Below, one piece after another: positions 16,610 to 24,624 of a stretch of 64,000 nucleotides of DNA (positions are counted from its first letter, which is position 1; every line of letters starts with the position of its first letter). The stretch is from positions 38,605 through 102,604 of the forward strand of contig JAFYAB010000037.1 in NCBI GenBank assembly GCA_017540945.1. The letters run 5' to 3'. Under the pieces are notes generated by a model. The model saw only the letters and a program-made list of their open reading frames with translations, was not told where the DNA came from and searched no databases. The position numbers and the translations under genes were made by a program. This DNA is from Oscillospiraceae bacterium (lineage in GTDB: Bacteria > Bacillota_A > Clostridia > Oscillospirales > Oscillospiraceae).

Positions 16610-17884
16610 TTACCGCTCATAGTCGAACTCAAAATCGTAGATCGAGACCGTGTCGCCGTCCTGGATGCCCATTCCTTCGAGCTTGTCGAAGAGGCCGGAC
16701 TTGCGGAGCTGGCGGTCAAAGTAGTTGCGGCTCTCGTAGTCCGCAAAATTGATATCGTTGATGAGGCGGGCCAGCCACGGACCGGAGACCACCCAAGTGT
16801 CTCCAAAATGCTGGATCTCCAGCTCGTCGGATTCACCGGCCTCAGCCAGGGGCTTCACATACTCGGGCTCGTATACCGTCACGGGCGGCAACTCCCGCAG
16901 CCTGCCGGCGATGGTGCGGACCAACTGCTTCGTGCCCTGGGTGGTGGCGGCGGAGATCTCATAAAGCTCCAGCCCCAGGCTCTCCACATGTGCGCGGAGC
17001 CGGGCCAGGTTGTCGCTGTCGGGGGCCAGGAGGTCCAGCTTGTTGGCGGCCACGATCATGGGCCGGGCGGCCAGCTCGGGGCTGTACTCCGCCAGCTCCC
17101 GGTTGATCTTCTCGAAATCCTCCACCGGGTCCCGATCCTCGGAGCCGGAGACGTCCACCACGTGGACGATGAGGCGGCAGCGGTCGATGTGCCGCAGGAA
17201 GTCGTGGCCCAGGCCGGCTCCTTCGGCGGCGCCCTCAATGATGCCGGGGATGTCCGCCATGACGAAGGAAACGCCCTCCTCCACCCAGATGACGCCCAGA
17301 TTGGGGTAGAGGGTGGTAAAGTGATAGTTGGCGATCTTCGGATGGGCGTTGGAGGTCACGGAGAGCAGAGTGGATTTGCCCACATTGGGGAAGCCCACCA
17401 GCCCCACGTCCGCCAGAAGCTTCAGCTCCAGGATCACCTCGTGCTCCTCCCCGGGCAGGCCCGCCTTGGCGAAGCGGGGGACCTGGCGGGTCGGCGTGGC
17501 GAAATGCTTGTTGCCCCAGCCGCCCCGGCCGCCCTTGCAGAGAACGTACTCGTCCAGCTCGGACATATCCTGGATCACCGCTCCGGTCTCGGCATCCTTG
17601 ATGACGGTGCCCCGGGGGACCTTGATGATCAGATCCTCTCCCCGCTTGCCGGCCCGGCGGCCGCCCTCGCCGGGCATTCCCGCAGGCGCCTGGTACTTGC
17701 GCTTGTAGCGGAAGTCCATCAGGGTGGAGAGATTGTCGTCCACCTTTACCACCACGGAGCCGCCGTGTCCGCCGTCGCCGCCGTCGGGACCGCCCGCGGC
17801 CACATATTTTTCCCGATGGAACGCCACCGCGCCGTTGCCGCCGGCGCCGGCTTTCACAAAGATTTTTACTTTATCAACAAACAT
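16610..17884 (-). CDS. obgE: GTPase Obg, ribosome assembly factor
   Basis: The 424-residue protein has the glycine-rich Obg fold (1-158), a G domain with GFPNVGKST (about 165), DIPGIIEGA (about 211), NKLD (about 283) and a C-terminal OCT domain (from about 335, ending in the acidic FEFDYER tail). It binds the 50S subunit and links ribosome maturation to growth and, in spore formers, to sporulation. It closes the rplU-prp-rpmA operon, separated from rpmA by a hairpin. Confidence 0.96.
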   Translation of the reverse strand: MFVDKVKIFVKAGAGGNGAVAFHREKYVAAGGPDGGDGGHGGSVVVKVDDNLSTLMDFRYKRKYQAPAGMPGEGGRRAGKRGEDLIIKVPRGTVIKDAETGAVIQDMSELDEYVLCKGGRGGWGNKHFATPTRQVPRFAKAGLPGEEHEVILELKLLADVGLVGFPNVGKSTLLSVTSNAHPKIANYHFTTLYPNLGVIWVEEGVSFVMADIPGIIEGAAEGAGLGHDFLRHIDRCRLIVHVVDVSGSEDRDPVEDFEKINRELAEYSPELAARPMIVAANKLDLLAPDSDNLARLRAHVESLGLELYEISAATTQGTKQLVRTIAGRLRELPPVTVYEPEYVKPLAEAGESDELEIQHFGDTWVVSGPWLARLINDINFADYESRNYFDRQLRKSGLFDKLEGMGIQDGDTVSIYDFEFDYER

Positions 17885-17916
17885 TTGCTTGCGCCTCCTT
17901 TGTCAGGGATACGCCA

Positions 17917-17945
17917 AAGGCCGGAACAGTTGTTGTTCCGGCCTT
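17917..17945 (-). other. Hairpin between rpmA and obgE
   Basis: Perfect 12-bp stem AAGGCCGGAACA with a 5-base loop and almost no T run. It may act as partial terminator or RNA stabiliser that keeps ribosomal protein mRNA above obgE mRNA. Confidence 0.5.
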
Positions 17946-17955
17946 GTGACTGTTC

Positions 17956-18237
17956 TTACTGCTCTGCGTAGACGGAGCACATCTTGCGATCCTTGCCCAT
18001 GCGCTCGAACTTGACCTTACCGTCAATGAGAGCAAACAGGGTGTCGTCGCTGCCGATCCCGACGTTGTGACCGGGATGGATGTGGGTGCCTCTCTGGCGG
18101 ACCAAAATGTTGCCGGCCAGGACGAACTGACCGTCAGCCCGCTTCACGCCAAGCCGCTTGGACTCGGAATCACGGCCGTTCTTGGTGGAGCCGCCGCCCT
18201 TCTTGTGAGCGAAGAACTGTAAACCGATGTTCAGCAT
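17956..18237 (-). CDS. rpmA: 50S ribosomal protein L27 with Prp-cleaved N-terminal extension
   Basis: The 93-residue L27 begins [17 protein letters not shown]. The first ten residues match the Firmicutes leader (consensus LQFFA) removed by the Prp protease so that the mature N-terminus can reach the peptidyl transferase centre. The rest is the conserved L27 fold with [16 protein letters not shown] and HPGHNVG. The protease gene prp lies immediately upstream in the same operon. Confidence 0.97.
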   Translation of the reverse strand: MLNIGLQFFAHKKGGGSTKNGRDSESKRLGVKRADGQFVLAGNILVRQRGTHIHPGHNVGIGSDDTLFALIDGKVKFERMGKDRKMCSVYAEQ

Positions 18238-18240
18238 TTG

Positions 18241-18576
18241 TTACACCTCCATAACTTCGATATAATCAGGATTTTCATCCCGCAGCGTGCTGAGGGTGAG
18301 CATCATGCCGTCCAGAATGGCCTGGACCGCATCTTCCTCCTCATAATGTGCGGGAAGCTTCAGGGTGACAGAGGCGGTGAAGTTCTCACTGTCCTCTTCG
18401 ACCCTTGTTTTGGCGCAGACGCCCAATACATCATTGAGCGTAGCCTCCACACAGCGCACAATCCCAGTGATTGCGGCGCAGACAATGTCTTCGCCGGGCT
18501 CTGCCTTTTCGCTGTGTCCGACGACGGAAAAACCGGTCCGCCGTCCGTCTTGACTGAAAAAGCTAACGTGTGTCAT
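18241..18576 (-). CDS. prp: Ribosomal-processing cysteine protease Prp
   Basis: The 111-residue protein carries the catalytic His in VVGHSEKAEPGEDIVCAA and the catalytic Cys 11 residues later, the Prp (YsxB) signature. It cleaves the N-terminal extension of L27. It sits between rplU and rpmA with 2-3 base spacings, the canonical Firmicutes position, and its substrate is encoded next. Confidence 0.95.
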   Translation of the reverse strand: MTHVSFFSQDGRRTGFSVVGHSEKAEPGEDIVCAAITGIVRCVEATLNDVLGVCAKTRVEEDSENFTASVTLKLPAHYEEEDAVQAILDGMMLTLSTLRDENPDYIEVMEV

Positions 18577-18578
18577 AC

Positions 18579-18890
18579 TTACGCGTGGATCTTTTCAATC
18601 TTGACCTTGGTGTAGGGCTGTCTGTGGCCGCGGATGGACTTGCTGTCCTTCTTGGGACGGTACTTGAAGACGGTGACCTTCTTGGCCTTGCCGTTCTTCA
18701 GAACCTTGGCTTCGACGGAAGCGCCATCCACCACGGGAGTCCCGAAACGGGAATTCTCGCCGTCCACAATGGCCAGCACCTGATCGAAGGTGACAGTCTC
18801 GTCGGCGTTGACGTTCAGCTTCTCAATAAAGAGCTCGTCGCCCTCGCTGACGTTGTACTGCTTACCACCGGTAACAATAATCGCCTGCAT
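18579..18890 (-). CDS. rplU: 50S ribosomal protein L21
   Basis: The 103-residue L21 shows the N-terminal [11 protein letters not shown] and the C-terminal rRNA-binding [21 protein letters not shown]. It is the first gene of the rplU-prp-rpmA-obgE operon, with the promoter at 18973-19001 and an approximately 75-base leader. Confidence 0.97.
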   Translation of the reverse strand: MQAIIVTGGKQYNVSEGDELFIEKLNVNADETVTFDQVLAIVDGENSRFGTPVVDGASVEAKVLKNGKAKKVTVFKYRPKKDSKSIRGHRQPYTKVKIEKIHA

Positions 18891-18966
18891 TTGTTTCTCT
18901 ACCTTTCTGTAGTCTCGCTCTGGGGGTGAGAGGACGCGCCTCTGCTTCAGACCCTTTCAATGCGGC
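18891..18966 (-). ncRNA. Putative L21 leader in the rplU 5' UTR
   Basis: The transcribed leader contains paired segments such as AGAGGCGC/GTCCTCT and CTACAGAAAGGTAG just before the start codon. Its position matches the L21 autoregulatory leaders known in Firmicutes. Assignment rests on position and pairing only. Confidence 0.4.
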
Positions 18967-18972
18967 CCATAA

Positions 18973-19001
18973 ATTATAACACAGGACAAACGAAAAGTCA
19001 A
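18973..19001 (-). promoter_or_regulatory. Promoter of the rplU operon
   Basis: TTGACT, 17-base spacer, TATAAT on the minus strand. Confidence 0.85.
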
Positions 19002-19049
19002 ATCATTTTTTGCGTTTTTTATCAATTTTTTTCGTATTTTTCCCGGGTT

Positions 19050-19925
19050 TTACGCCTCGCCGCCGCGTTTCCACCAGAAACGGAAGACCCGGTCCTGAAC
19101 GAATCCAAGCTTACGATAGAATTCCTGGTCGGAGAGCACATAGGCCTGTCTTGCGCCCAGAGCCCGAGCCCGACAGGCGGCCTCATAGAGCAGCGCCTTG
19201 GCCAGTCCCCGGCCCCGGTGCGCCGGGACGGTGCAGACCGGCTCCACATAGGCATAGTCCGTGTCCGGATGAAGCCACAGGCAGCAACAGGCTGCCAGGC
19301 TGCCGTCGGGAGAAACGGCGGCCAAGCCCAGCTGTTGGTTGAAGTGGGGGCGGAGCCGGGCCGCGACGGGCTCCTGCCGCTCGAATTCCGCCCGGTCAGA
19401 GCCGTGATCAAAGCCCTGCCAGAACAGCCAGGCCATTGCTTCCGCGTCCCGGATCGGATCCGGCTCCGTCAGGGTATATCCCACAGGCAGCGCCAAATGC
19501 TCGACGCAGTCCAGGGGAAGCCGCATCATTGGTTCCTTCTGTTCGACCGGAACAAAGCCCGCCGCCCGGGCCGCGTCGAGCGCCGGCCTGTCGGCTTCGC
19601 TTAGGGCGATCCCCAGGCCGTTTTCGTCCCGCAGGGCTTGCCAAGCGTAGTCCAGAATCTCCGGGTACAGCGCCTCGTATCCCGGCAGCGCCCCGCAGAA
19701 GGCTTCTCCAAAGTACATGTCATAGATGGCGGCCCCGACCACACGATCTCCATCCCACCACAGACCGATGGCGCCTTCTTCGGACTTGTTGAATTCCGGG
19801 TGTTCGTACATCCACTCGAAGCGGGCCCAGTTCCAGTTGATATGGGCGCCGCAGTCCCGGTTCAGGGCGATCAGAAAGCCGCAGACGGCTTCATAGTCTC
19901 CATCCCGGAAGCCTCTGAATTTCAT
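19050..19925 (-). CDS. GNAT-family N-acetyltransferase, two-domain length
   Basis: The 291-residue protein has a C-terminal GNAT core with the acetyl-CoA loop VPAHRGRGLAKALL (about 230-245) and the closing YRKLGF motif (about 270). The N-terminal half also has a GNAT-like start, suggesting a tandem or degenerate double domain. Substrate unknown. Its start overlaps the stop of the PfkB kinase gene as ATGA, so the pair is translationally coupled. Confidence 0.75.
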   Translation of the reverse strand: MKFRGFRDGDYEAVCGFLIALNRDCGAHINWNWARFEWMYEHPEFNKSEEGAIGLWWDGDRVVGAAIYDMYFGEAFCGALPGYEALYPEILDYAWQALRDENGLGIALSEADRPALDAARAAGFVPVEQKEPMMRLPLDCVEHLALPVGYTLTEPDPIRDAEAMAWLFWQGFDHGSDRAEFERQEPVAARLRPHFNQQLGLAAVSPDGSLAACCCLWLHPDTDYAYVEPVCTVPAHRGRGLAKALLYEAACRARALGARQAYVLSDQEFYRKLGFVQDRVFRFWWKRGGEA

Positions 19926-20848
19926 ACCTGCCCCTCCTCCAGCCGAGCTTCGAGCTCCCGCTCCGTGCAGAAGCCCTTCGATGCGCCGTTGTACCCGATT
20001 TTGACGCCCGCGAACACCACCGCCCGACGCAGGGCCGCCTCAGCGTCCATGCCCTTGGCATAGTAGTGCAGAAAGGCGGAAAAGAGGGCGTCGCCTGCGC
20101 CCACGGTGTTGACAACCGGTCCGGCGTTCCAGGCGGGTACGATCAGCGGCTCTCCCCTGCGGGCGTCCAGGAGCATGGCGCCTCTTTCCCCCATGCCGAG
20201 TACGATCACGCGATTGTGATAACGCCGGTACAGGCGTCGGAGGAAGTCCGCCGGGGCGCAGGGCAGGGCCTCGTCGCTGAGGAAAAGTATGTCCGCGCAT
20301 TCCATAAAGTCCCGGTTGTAATCGTCCTCCACGCTGCCCAGCACGTGGACGTCCGTAGCTGTTACAACGCCCATTCGCCGGGCTTCCCGGATCAGGGCCC
20401 GGTTGAAGTTGATGTTGCAGAGGGCGGCAATGTCACAGCCTAGCAGCGTTTCCTCCAAGTCAGCGGGGTCCAGCTTTTGCTCCTGGATATCCTTCAGATC
20501 GCAGTAGATCTGCCGACGGCCTTGGGGCTCATAGAGCACCACGGAGACCGGCGTGCGGCGCAGGCCGGAAGAGATCCGCCCCGTGGGGATGGCGTCCTCC
20601 CGAAGCTGCTCCAGGATCCGCTTTCCCTCGGCGTCCCGGCCCAGACAGGAGACCAACTCCACCTGATCGCCCAGGGTCGCGAGGGCCTTGGCCAGATTGT
20701 AGCCCACGCCGGAGACGGCCGAATCCACGCCGAAAAACGGATAATCGATGGGATAGTATTGGATCGGAAAGCCTCTGACCGCCGCCGTGGTCTCCACGTT
20801 CAGCAGGCCGGATACCAGGATTCTTGTACGCTTATCGTGTTCCTTCAT
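19922..20848 (-). CDS. PfkB-family carbohydrate/nucleoside kinase
   Basis: The protein (308 residues from ATG 20848) has an N-terminal SAVSGVGYNLAKALATLG segment (PfkB signature 1 region) and the C-terminal VNTVGAGDALFSAFL motif (about 255) with the catalytic Asp and anion hole. It would phosphorylate a sugar or similar alcohol with ATP; the substrate is not recognisable. Three consecutive ATG codons (20854, 20851, 20848) compete for the start, and the promoter leaves only a few bases of leader. Coupled to the GNAT gene downstream. Confidence 0.8.
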   Translation of the reverse strand: MKEHDKRTRILVSGLLNVETTAAVRGFPIQYYPIDYPFFGVDSAVSGVGYNLAKALATLGDQVELVSCLGRDAEGKRILEQLREDAIPTGRISSGLRRTPVSVVLYEPQGRRQIYCDLKDIQEQKLDPADLEETLLGCDIAALCNINFNRALIREARRMGVVTATDVHVLGSVEDDYNRDFMECADILFLSDEALPCAPADFLRRLYRRYHNRVIVLGMGERGAMLLDARRGEPLIVPAWNAGPVVNTVGAGDALFSAFLHYYAKGMDAEAALRRAVVFAGVKIGYNGASKGFCTERELEARLEEGQV

Positions 20849-20864
20849 CATCATCACCGATTCT

Positions 20865-20893
20865 ATCATAAACCAGAGTCCTCTTGCTGTCAA
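20865..20893 (-). promoter_or_regulatory. Promoter of the PfkB/GNAT operon
   Basis: Near-consensus TTGACA, 17-base spacer, TATGAT on the minus strand. The predicted transcription start near 20858 is only 4-10 bases from the possible start codons. Confidence 0.75.
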
Positions 20894-20955
20894 GTCAATG
20901 TATAATCGACCGCCGGAGCAAGTCCCGTTTGTTCACAATTCATTCATATTTCGTT

Positions 20956-20985
20956 TTGATTTCGTTCAGAAATCAGCGCTATAAT
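20956..20985 (+). promoter_or_regulatory. Promoter of the acyltransferase/PAP2 operon
   Basis: TTGATT, 18-base spacer, TATAAT. An inverted pair ATTTCGTT (20948-20955) and AACGAAAT (20993-21000) brackets it and may be an operator. Confidence 0.65.
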
Positions 20986-21020
20986 GGCATTTAACGAAAT
21001 CATCCAACGGAGGCGATCAC

Positions 21021-21779
21021 ATGGGACAGGCCGCGGAGCGCTGTTATCGGATCATCAAGGGCACGCTCGATCTGTTCTATCGAAAATACAGCGTCGAGGG
21101 ATTGGAACTCCTTCCTTCGGAAGCTGTGATTCTTGTGGGCAATCACAGCCAGGTCCACGGTCCGTTGGTGGGCGAGCTGCGTCTTCCCTTCCCACGCAAG
21201 ACCTGGTGCGCTTCGGAGATGATGGAGCGGGACAAAGTGGCGGAATATGCCTTCCGGGATTTCTGGTCCCAGAATCCCAAATGGACCCACCCCTTCTACA
21301 GGGCTCTGGCCCACTCCATCGTTCCCCTGTCGGTGCTCCTGTTCAACCACGCGGAGACCATCCCGGTCTACCGGGACAACCGGGTTCTTTCTACCTTCCG
21401 GACCACGGTCCAAACCCTGGAGGCCGGGACCAGCGTGCTAATCTTCCCGGAGCATGACGTACGCTTCAATCACATTCTGGACGATTTCCAGGACCATTTC
21501 ATCGATCTTGCAAAGCTCTGTTACAAGCGCAGCGGCAAGGCCCTGGCCTTTGTGCCCATGTACATCTGTCCCGCCCTGGGTAAAGTCTGTTTCGGAGAGC
21601 CTGTTCGTTATGATCCGACAGCGCCTATGGACGCCGAGCGGGTCCGGATCAAGCAGGCTTTGGCGGAACGCATCACGGCGCTGGCAGACGCCCTGCCCCG
21701 GCATCGGGTGGTTCCCTACCGGCCCCAGCCGAAAAAGAACTGGCCCTATAATCGACCAAAGGAGGCGGAGAAAGCATGA
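21021..21779 (+). CDS. PlsC-like acyltransferase with altered HX4D motif
   Basis: The 252-residue protein resembles lysophospholipid acyltransferases (PlsC/LPLAT): a GNHSQVHGPL block near residue 41, a central region with VLIFPEHDVRF near 140 (block III FPEG position) and FVPMYI near 180. In the block I motif NHX4D the Asp position is Gly, so the normal His-Asp dyad is not intact as read. It would act on glycerolipid or a related acceptor at the membrane. The start codon of the PAP2 gene overlaps its stop as ATGA, suggesting both work on one lipid. Confidence 0.7.
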   Translation: MGQAAERCYRIIKGTLDLFYRKYSVEGLELLPSEAVILVGNHSQVHGPLVGELRLPFPRKTWCASEMMERDKVAEYAFRDFWSQNPKWTHPFYRALAHSIVPLSVLLFNHAETIPVYRDNRVLSTFRTTVQTLEAGTSVLIFPEHDVRFNHILDDFQDHFIDLAKLCYKRSGKALAFVPMYICPALGKVCFGEPVRYDPTAPMDAERVRIKQALAERITALADALPRHRVVPYRPQPKKNWPYNRPKEAEKA

Positions 21780-22435
21780 GGAAGCCCGCGGTCGATTACA
21801 AACAGCTGCGCCTGTCCAACATTACCAGCCCCGAATATCGGCACGTCCTGCTGCTGGGCGGCTGGATCGTCTATTTCTCCCTCTATTTCCTGACGGAGAA
21901 TCTGATTCCTTACGAGCGCTGCCATGTGATCCACAGCCGTCTGGACGAGCTGATCCCCTTCTGCGAGCTCTTTGTGGTTCCCTATCTGCTGTGGTTCTTC
22001 CTGGTGGCGGGTTCCCTGCTGTATCTGCTGCTCTACGACATTCCGGCTTTCCGGAAGCTCTGCATCTACATCATGATCACCCAGGCGGGCGCCATGCTGG
22101 TCTACATCCTCTGGCCCAATATTCAGCTGCTGCGGCCCGAGACCATGCCCCGGAACAACTTTTTCACCTGGGTGCTGTCCTTTGTCTATTCCTTCGATAC
22201 CCCCACCGGGGTCCTGCCGTCCCTCCATGCAGCCTACTCCATCGCCATCCTGTCGGTCTTCGAGCACCGAAAGAATACCGCGCTATGGTGGAGGATTCTG
22301 CTGCCGATCTTCGTGGCAACCATCATCGCGGCGACCTTTCTCGTCAAGCAGCACTCCGTTCTGGACGCCCTGGCGGCGATCCCGCTGTGCCTGATCGGGG
22401 AAGCGCTGATCTATTGGTTCAAGCTGCTTAAGTAA
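21776..22435 (+). CDS. PAP2-superfamily membrane phosphatase/transferase
   Basis: The 219-residue protein has about six transmembrane helices, with the PAP2 motifs VLPSLHAAYSI (about 150) and KQHSVLDALAA (about 190). The KxxHSVxD form is closer to inositol-phosphoceramide synthase/AUR1-type PAP2 proteins than to classic PgpB phosphatases. It could remove or transfer a lipid phosphate head group. Coupled translation with the PlsC-like gene supports a shared lipid pathway. Confidence 0.75.
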   Translation: MRKPAVDYKQLRLSNITSPEYRHVLLLGGWIVYFSLYFLTENLIPYERCHVIHSRLDELIPFCELFVVPYLLWFFLVAGSLLYLLLYDIPAFRKLCIYIMITQAGAMLVYILWPNIQLLRPETMPRNNFFTWVLSFVYSFDTPTGVLPSLHAAYSIAILSVFEHRKNTALWWRILLPIFVATIIAATFLVKQHSVLDALAAIPLCLIGEALIYWFKLLK

Positions 22436-22485
22436 ACGAAAAAACGAAAAAGAGGCGTTCGAGCCTCTTTTTCGTTTTTTCGTTT
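22434..22485. terminator. Bidirectional terminator between PAP2 and S9 peptidase genes
   Basis: Perfect 23-bp inverted repeat beginning AAACGAAAAAACG with a GAGGC/GCCTC core, 6-base loop and A/T tracts on both sides; it serves the convergent genes. Confidence 0.85.
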
Positions 22486-22491
22486 TCTCGA

Positions 22492-24480
22492 TTATTTTGC
22501 GTGCTTCTCGAACCAGTCGGTGATCTCTTTGAGTCGGCGCTGGCGGTGCTTGGGCTTGCCGGAGCGGGAGAGCTCATGGGTCTCGCCGTGGAAGAGGCAG
22601 AGCCTGGCCTCCACGCCGCGGTCCACCAGGGCGGCGTACATCTGGATGCCCTCCGCCATGGGGCAGCGGTAGTCCTGGTCGGAGTGGATAAAGAGGGTGG
22701 GCGTTTTCACGTTCTTCGCGTATTTCAGCGGAGACTGTTCCCAAAGCTTTTCGGGGGTCTCGTAGATGTCCCCGTCGGTCTGGTCTCCGGCAAAGTAGAA
22801 GCCGATATCCGACATGCCGTAGAAGCCCAGCCAGTTGGCGATGGAGCGCTGGGAGGCGGCGCAGCAGAAACGGTCCGTGTGTCCGATGATCCAGTTGGTC
22901 ATGAAGCCGCCGTAGCTGCCGCCGGTCTCGCAGAGCCGATCCTTGTCGATCTGGGGGTATTTCTCCAGCACCGCGTCGGTGAAGTCCATGAGGTTCTGAT
23001 AGTCTGTATCACCGTAATGGCCGCGGATGTCCATGAACTTGTTGTCCCGGCCGTCGCTGCCCATGGGATTGCAGAAGAAGACGAAGTAGCCCATCGACGC
23101 CCAGAGCTGCATCTCGTGGTAGAAGACGGGCCCGTAGACGGTCTTGGGGCCGCCGTGGACGTCCAGGACAGCGGGATATTTCTTCGCCGGGTCGAAGTCC
23201 CTGGGCCTGAGGACCCAGCCGCCGATCTCCCAGCCCCGGCTCTGTATGGTGATGGGCTCGGGCTTTGCCACGTAGCGTCCCTCCAAGGCATCGTCGTTAA
23301 AGTGGGATACCCGGGTCAGTTTCGTATCGCCCAGCTTCGCGGCGTAGAGCTCCTGGGGCCGCATATCGTAGAGGCCCACGCAGAGCAGCTGCCCATTCGC
23401 CACGTCGAAGCAGTCCATGGCGCCCTCGCCGGAAAAGACCGCTTCATCCGTGCCATCGGGGCGGAGCAGGTGGAGCACGGCGTTCCCCTCCCGGGTCGCC
23501 AGGTGATAAATACCCTCCGGAGCCCCCACGGCCTGACGGCCTCCGCCCAGGCGACAGTCGGAGCCCACGGAATTGTACATGTTGTACTCCTCCTGCCGCA
23601 GCAGCTCGATGCTTCCGACAGCGGGATCCACGGTGTAGACCCAGGCGTTTTCATTGATGCCATGGCGCAGGGCTTCAGTGCCCAGAAGATAGACCCTGTC
23701 CCCCGCGACCTCCATGGCGTGTGCGGAAAGTCCGGGATGCTCCAGGACCTCCCGGCGCGCCCCGGTCCTCCAGTTGACGGCACGAAGGCGGAAGCCGCGG
23801 ATCGGACGCTTGGCGGTCCAGCTGTGATAGGCCAGCAGAACCTCATCCTTCAGGACCGTCATGCTGCAAAGGTCCTCCGGAGCCTCCATCAGAGGGGTAA
23901 TCTCCATGGGCTCCCGCCGGACCAGATAGGCCAGCCTGCGTCTGCCGTTGACGACGCCCGCGCCGTTGGACCAGAAGGGCAGCTCGGTGAAGACCTCATA
24001 GTCCTTGTCCTCGTCCTTCTGCTTGCGGTAGGTCTTTTTCTCCTCCTCGGAGGCGGCGTAGAGCAGAGGCGCGTCCTTGTCCACCGCGGCGGTGACCAGA
24101 AAGCAGCCCTCGTCCAGCAGGCGGATGGACTGGACAGCAAAGGGCAGGGTTATGAAGGGCAGGGCCTCGCCGCCCTCCAGATCGAGGACGTAGTAGGCGG
24201 TAAAGGGCTCCTTGGCCTCGCTGCGTTTCTTTTCCTTTGCCGAGCGCACCGCCGGGAAGATCAGCCGGTGATCATCCAGCCAGAGGAAGCTTCCCTCCTT
24301 GCCCAGATCCGTGAGCTGACGCAGGCCGCCGTTCTCATAGAGCCACAGGCGGCGCTCGTAGTCGTTCTCCTCCTCGTTGGAGTTGGCGACGACAAAAGCG
24401 GCGTGCTCCCCGTCAGGAGAAAAACGAACGCCAGAGAGGAATTTGTATTGTAAAAGGTCACCTTGTGTAATCGGTTCCAT
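22492..24480 (-). CDS. S9-family prolyl oligopeptidase / acylaminoacyl-peptidase
   Basis: The 662-residue protein has an N-terminal beta-propeller (about 1-400) with WD-like repeats and a C-terminal alpha/beta hydrolase. The catalytic Ser is in GGSYGGFM (about 523), the Asp in HSDQDYRCP (about 601) and the His in HGETHELS (about 635). There is no signal peptide, so it acts in the cytosol on short peptides. ATG 24480 is chosen because AAGGAG lies 6 bases upstream. It is followed by a strong terminator; the M42 peptidase gene lies upstream on the same strand. Confidence 0.9.
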   Translation of the reverse strand: MEPITQGDLLQYKFLSGVRFSPDGEHAAFVVANSNEEENDYERRLWLYENGGLRQLTDLGKEGSFLWLDDHRLIFPAVRSAKEKKRSEAKEPFTAYYVLDLEGGEALPFITLPFAVQSIRLLDEGCFLVTAAVDKDAPLLYAASEEEKKTYRKQKDEDKDYEVFTELPFWSNGAGVVNGRRRLAYLVRREPMEITPLMEAPEDLCSMTVLKDEVLLAYHSWTAKRPIRGFRLRAVNWRTGARREVLEHPGLSAHAMEVAGDRVYLLGTEALRHGINENAWVYTVDPAVGSIELLRQEEYNMYNSVGSDCRLGGGRQAVGAPEGIYHLATREGNAVLHLLRPDGTDEAVFSGEGAMDCFDVANGQLLCVGLYDMRPQELYAAKLGDTKLTRVSHFNDDALEGRYVAKPEPITIQSRGWEIGGWVLRPRDFDPAKKYPAVLDVHGGPKTVYGPVFYHEMQLWASMGYFVFFCNPMGSDGRDNKFMDIRGHYGDTDYQNLMDFTDAVLEKYPQIDKDRLCETGGSYGGFMTNWIIGHTDRFCCAASQRSIANWLGFYGMSDIGFYFAGDQTDGDIYETPEKLWEQSPLKYAKNVKTPTLFIHSDQDYRCPMAEGIQMYAALVDRGVEARLCLFHGETHELSRSGKPKHRQRRLKEITDWFEKHAK

Positions 24481-24523
24481 ACGATTCTCCTTTTCAGAAA
24501 ACAATTATCTTTCCCGTCACGCC

Positions 24524-24567
24524 GTAGGGGGCTGCCACGGGCGGGCGGACACGATGACCGCCCCTAC
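24524..24567. repeat. GTAGGGG-bounded palindromic repeat, copy 3
   Basis: Begins GTAGGGGGC and ends GCCCCTAC, with an inner GGGCGG/CCGCCC pairing. Lies between the S9 and M42 peptidase genes. Confidence 0.55.
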
Positions 24568-24624
24568 CGGGGGAGACGGCGGGCAGATTGCCCGCGCTGC
24601 ATTCTATCTTTTACTTTTTACTTC

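Noticed and set aside
22501..24453. 650-residue plus-strand frame opposite the S9 peptidase
   Set aside because: Antisense shadow; the minus-strand frame has complete catalytic motifs and a ribosome site.
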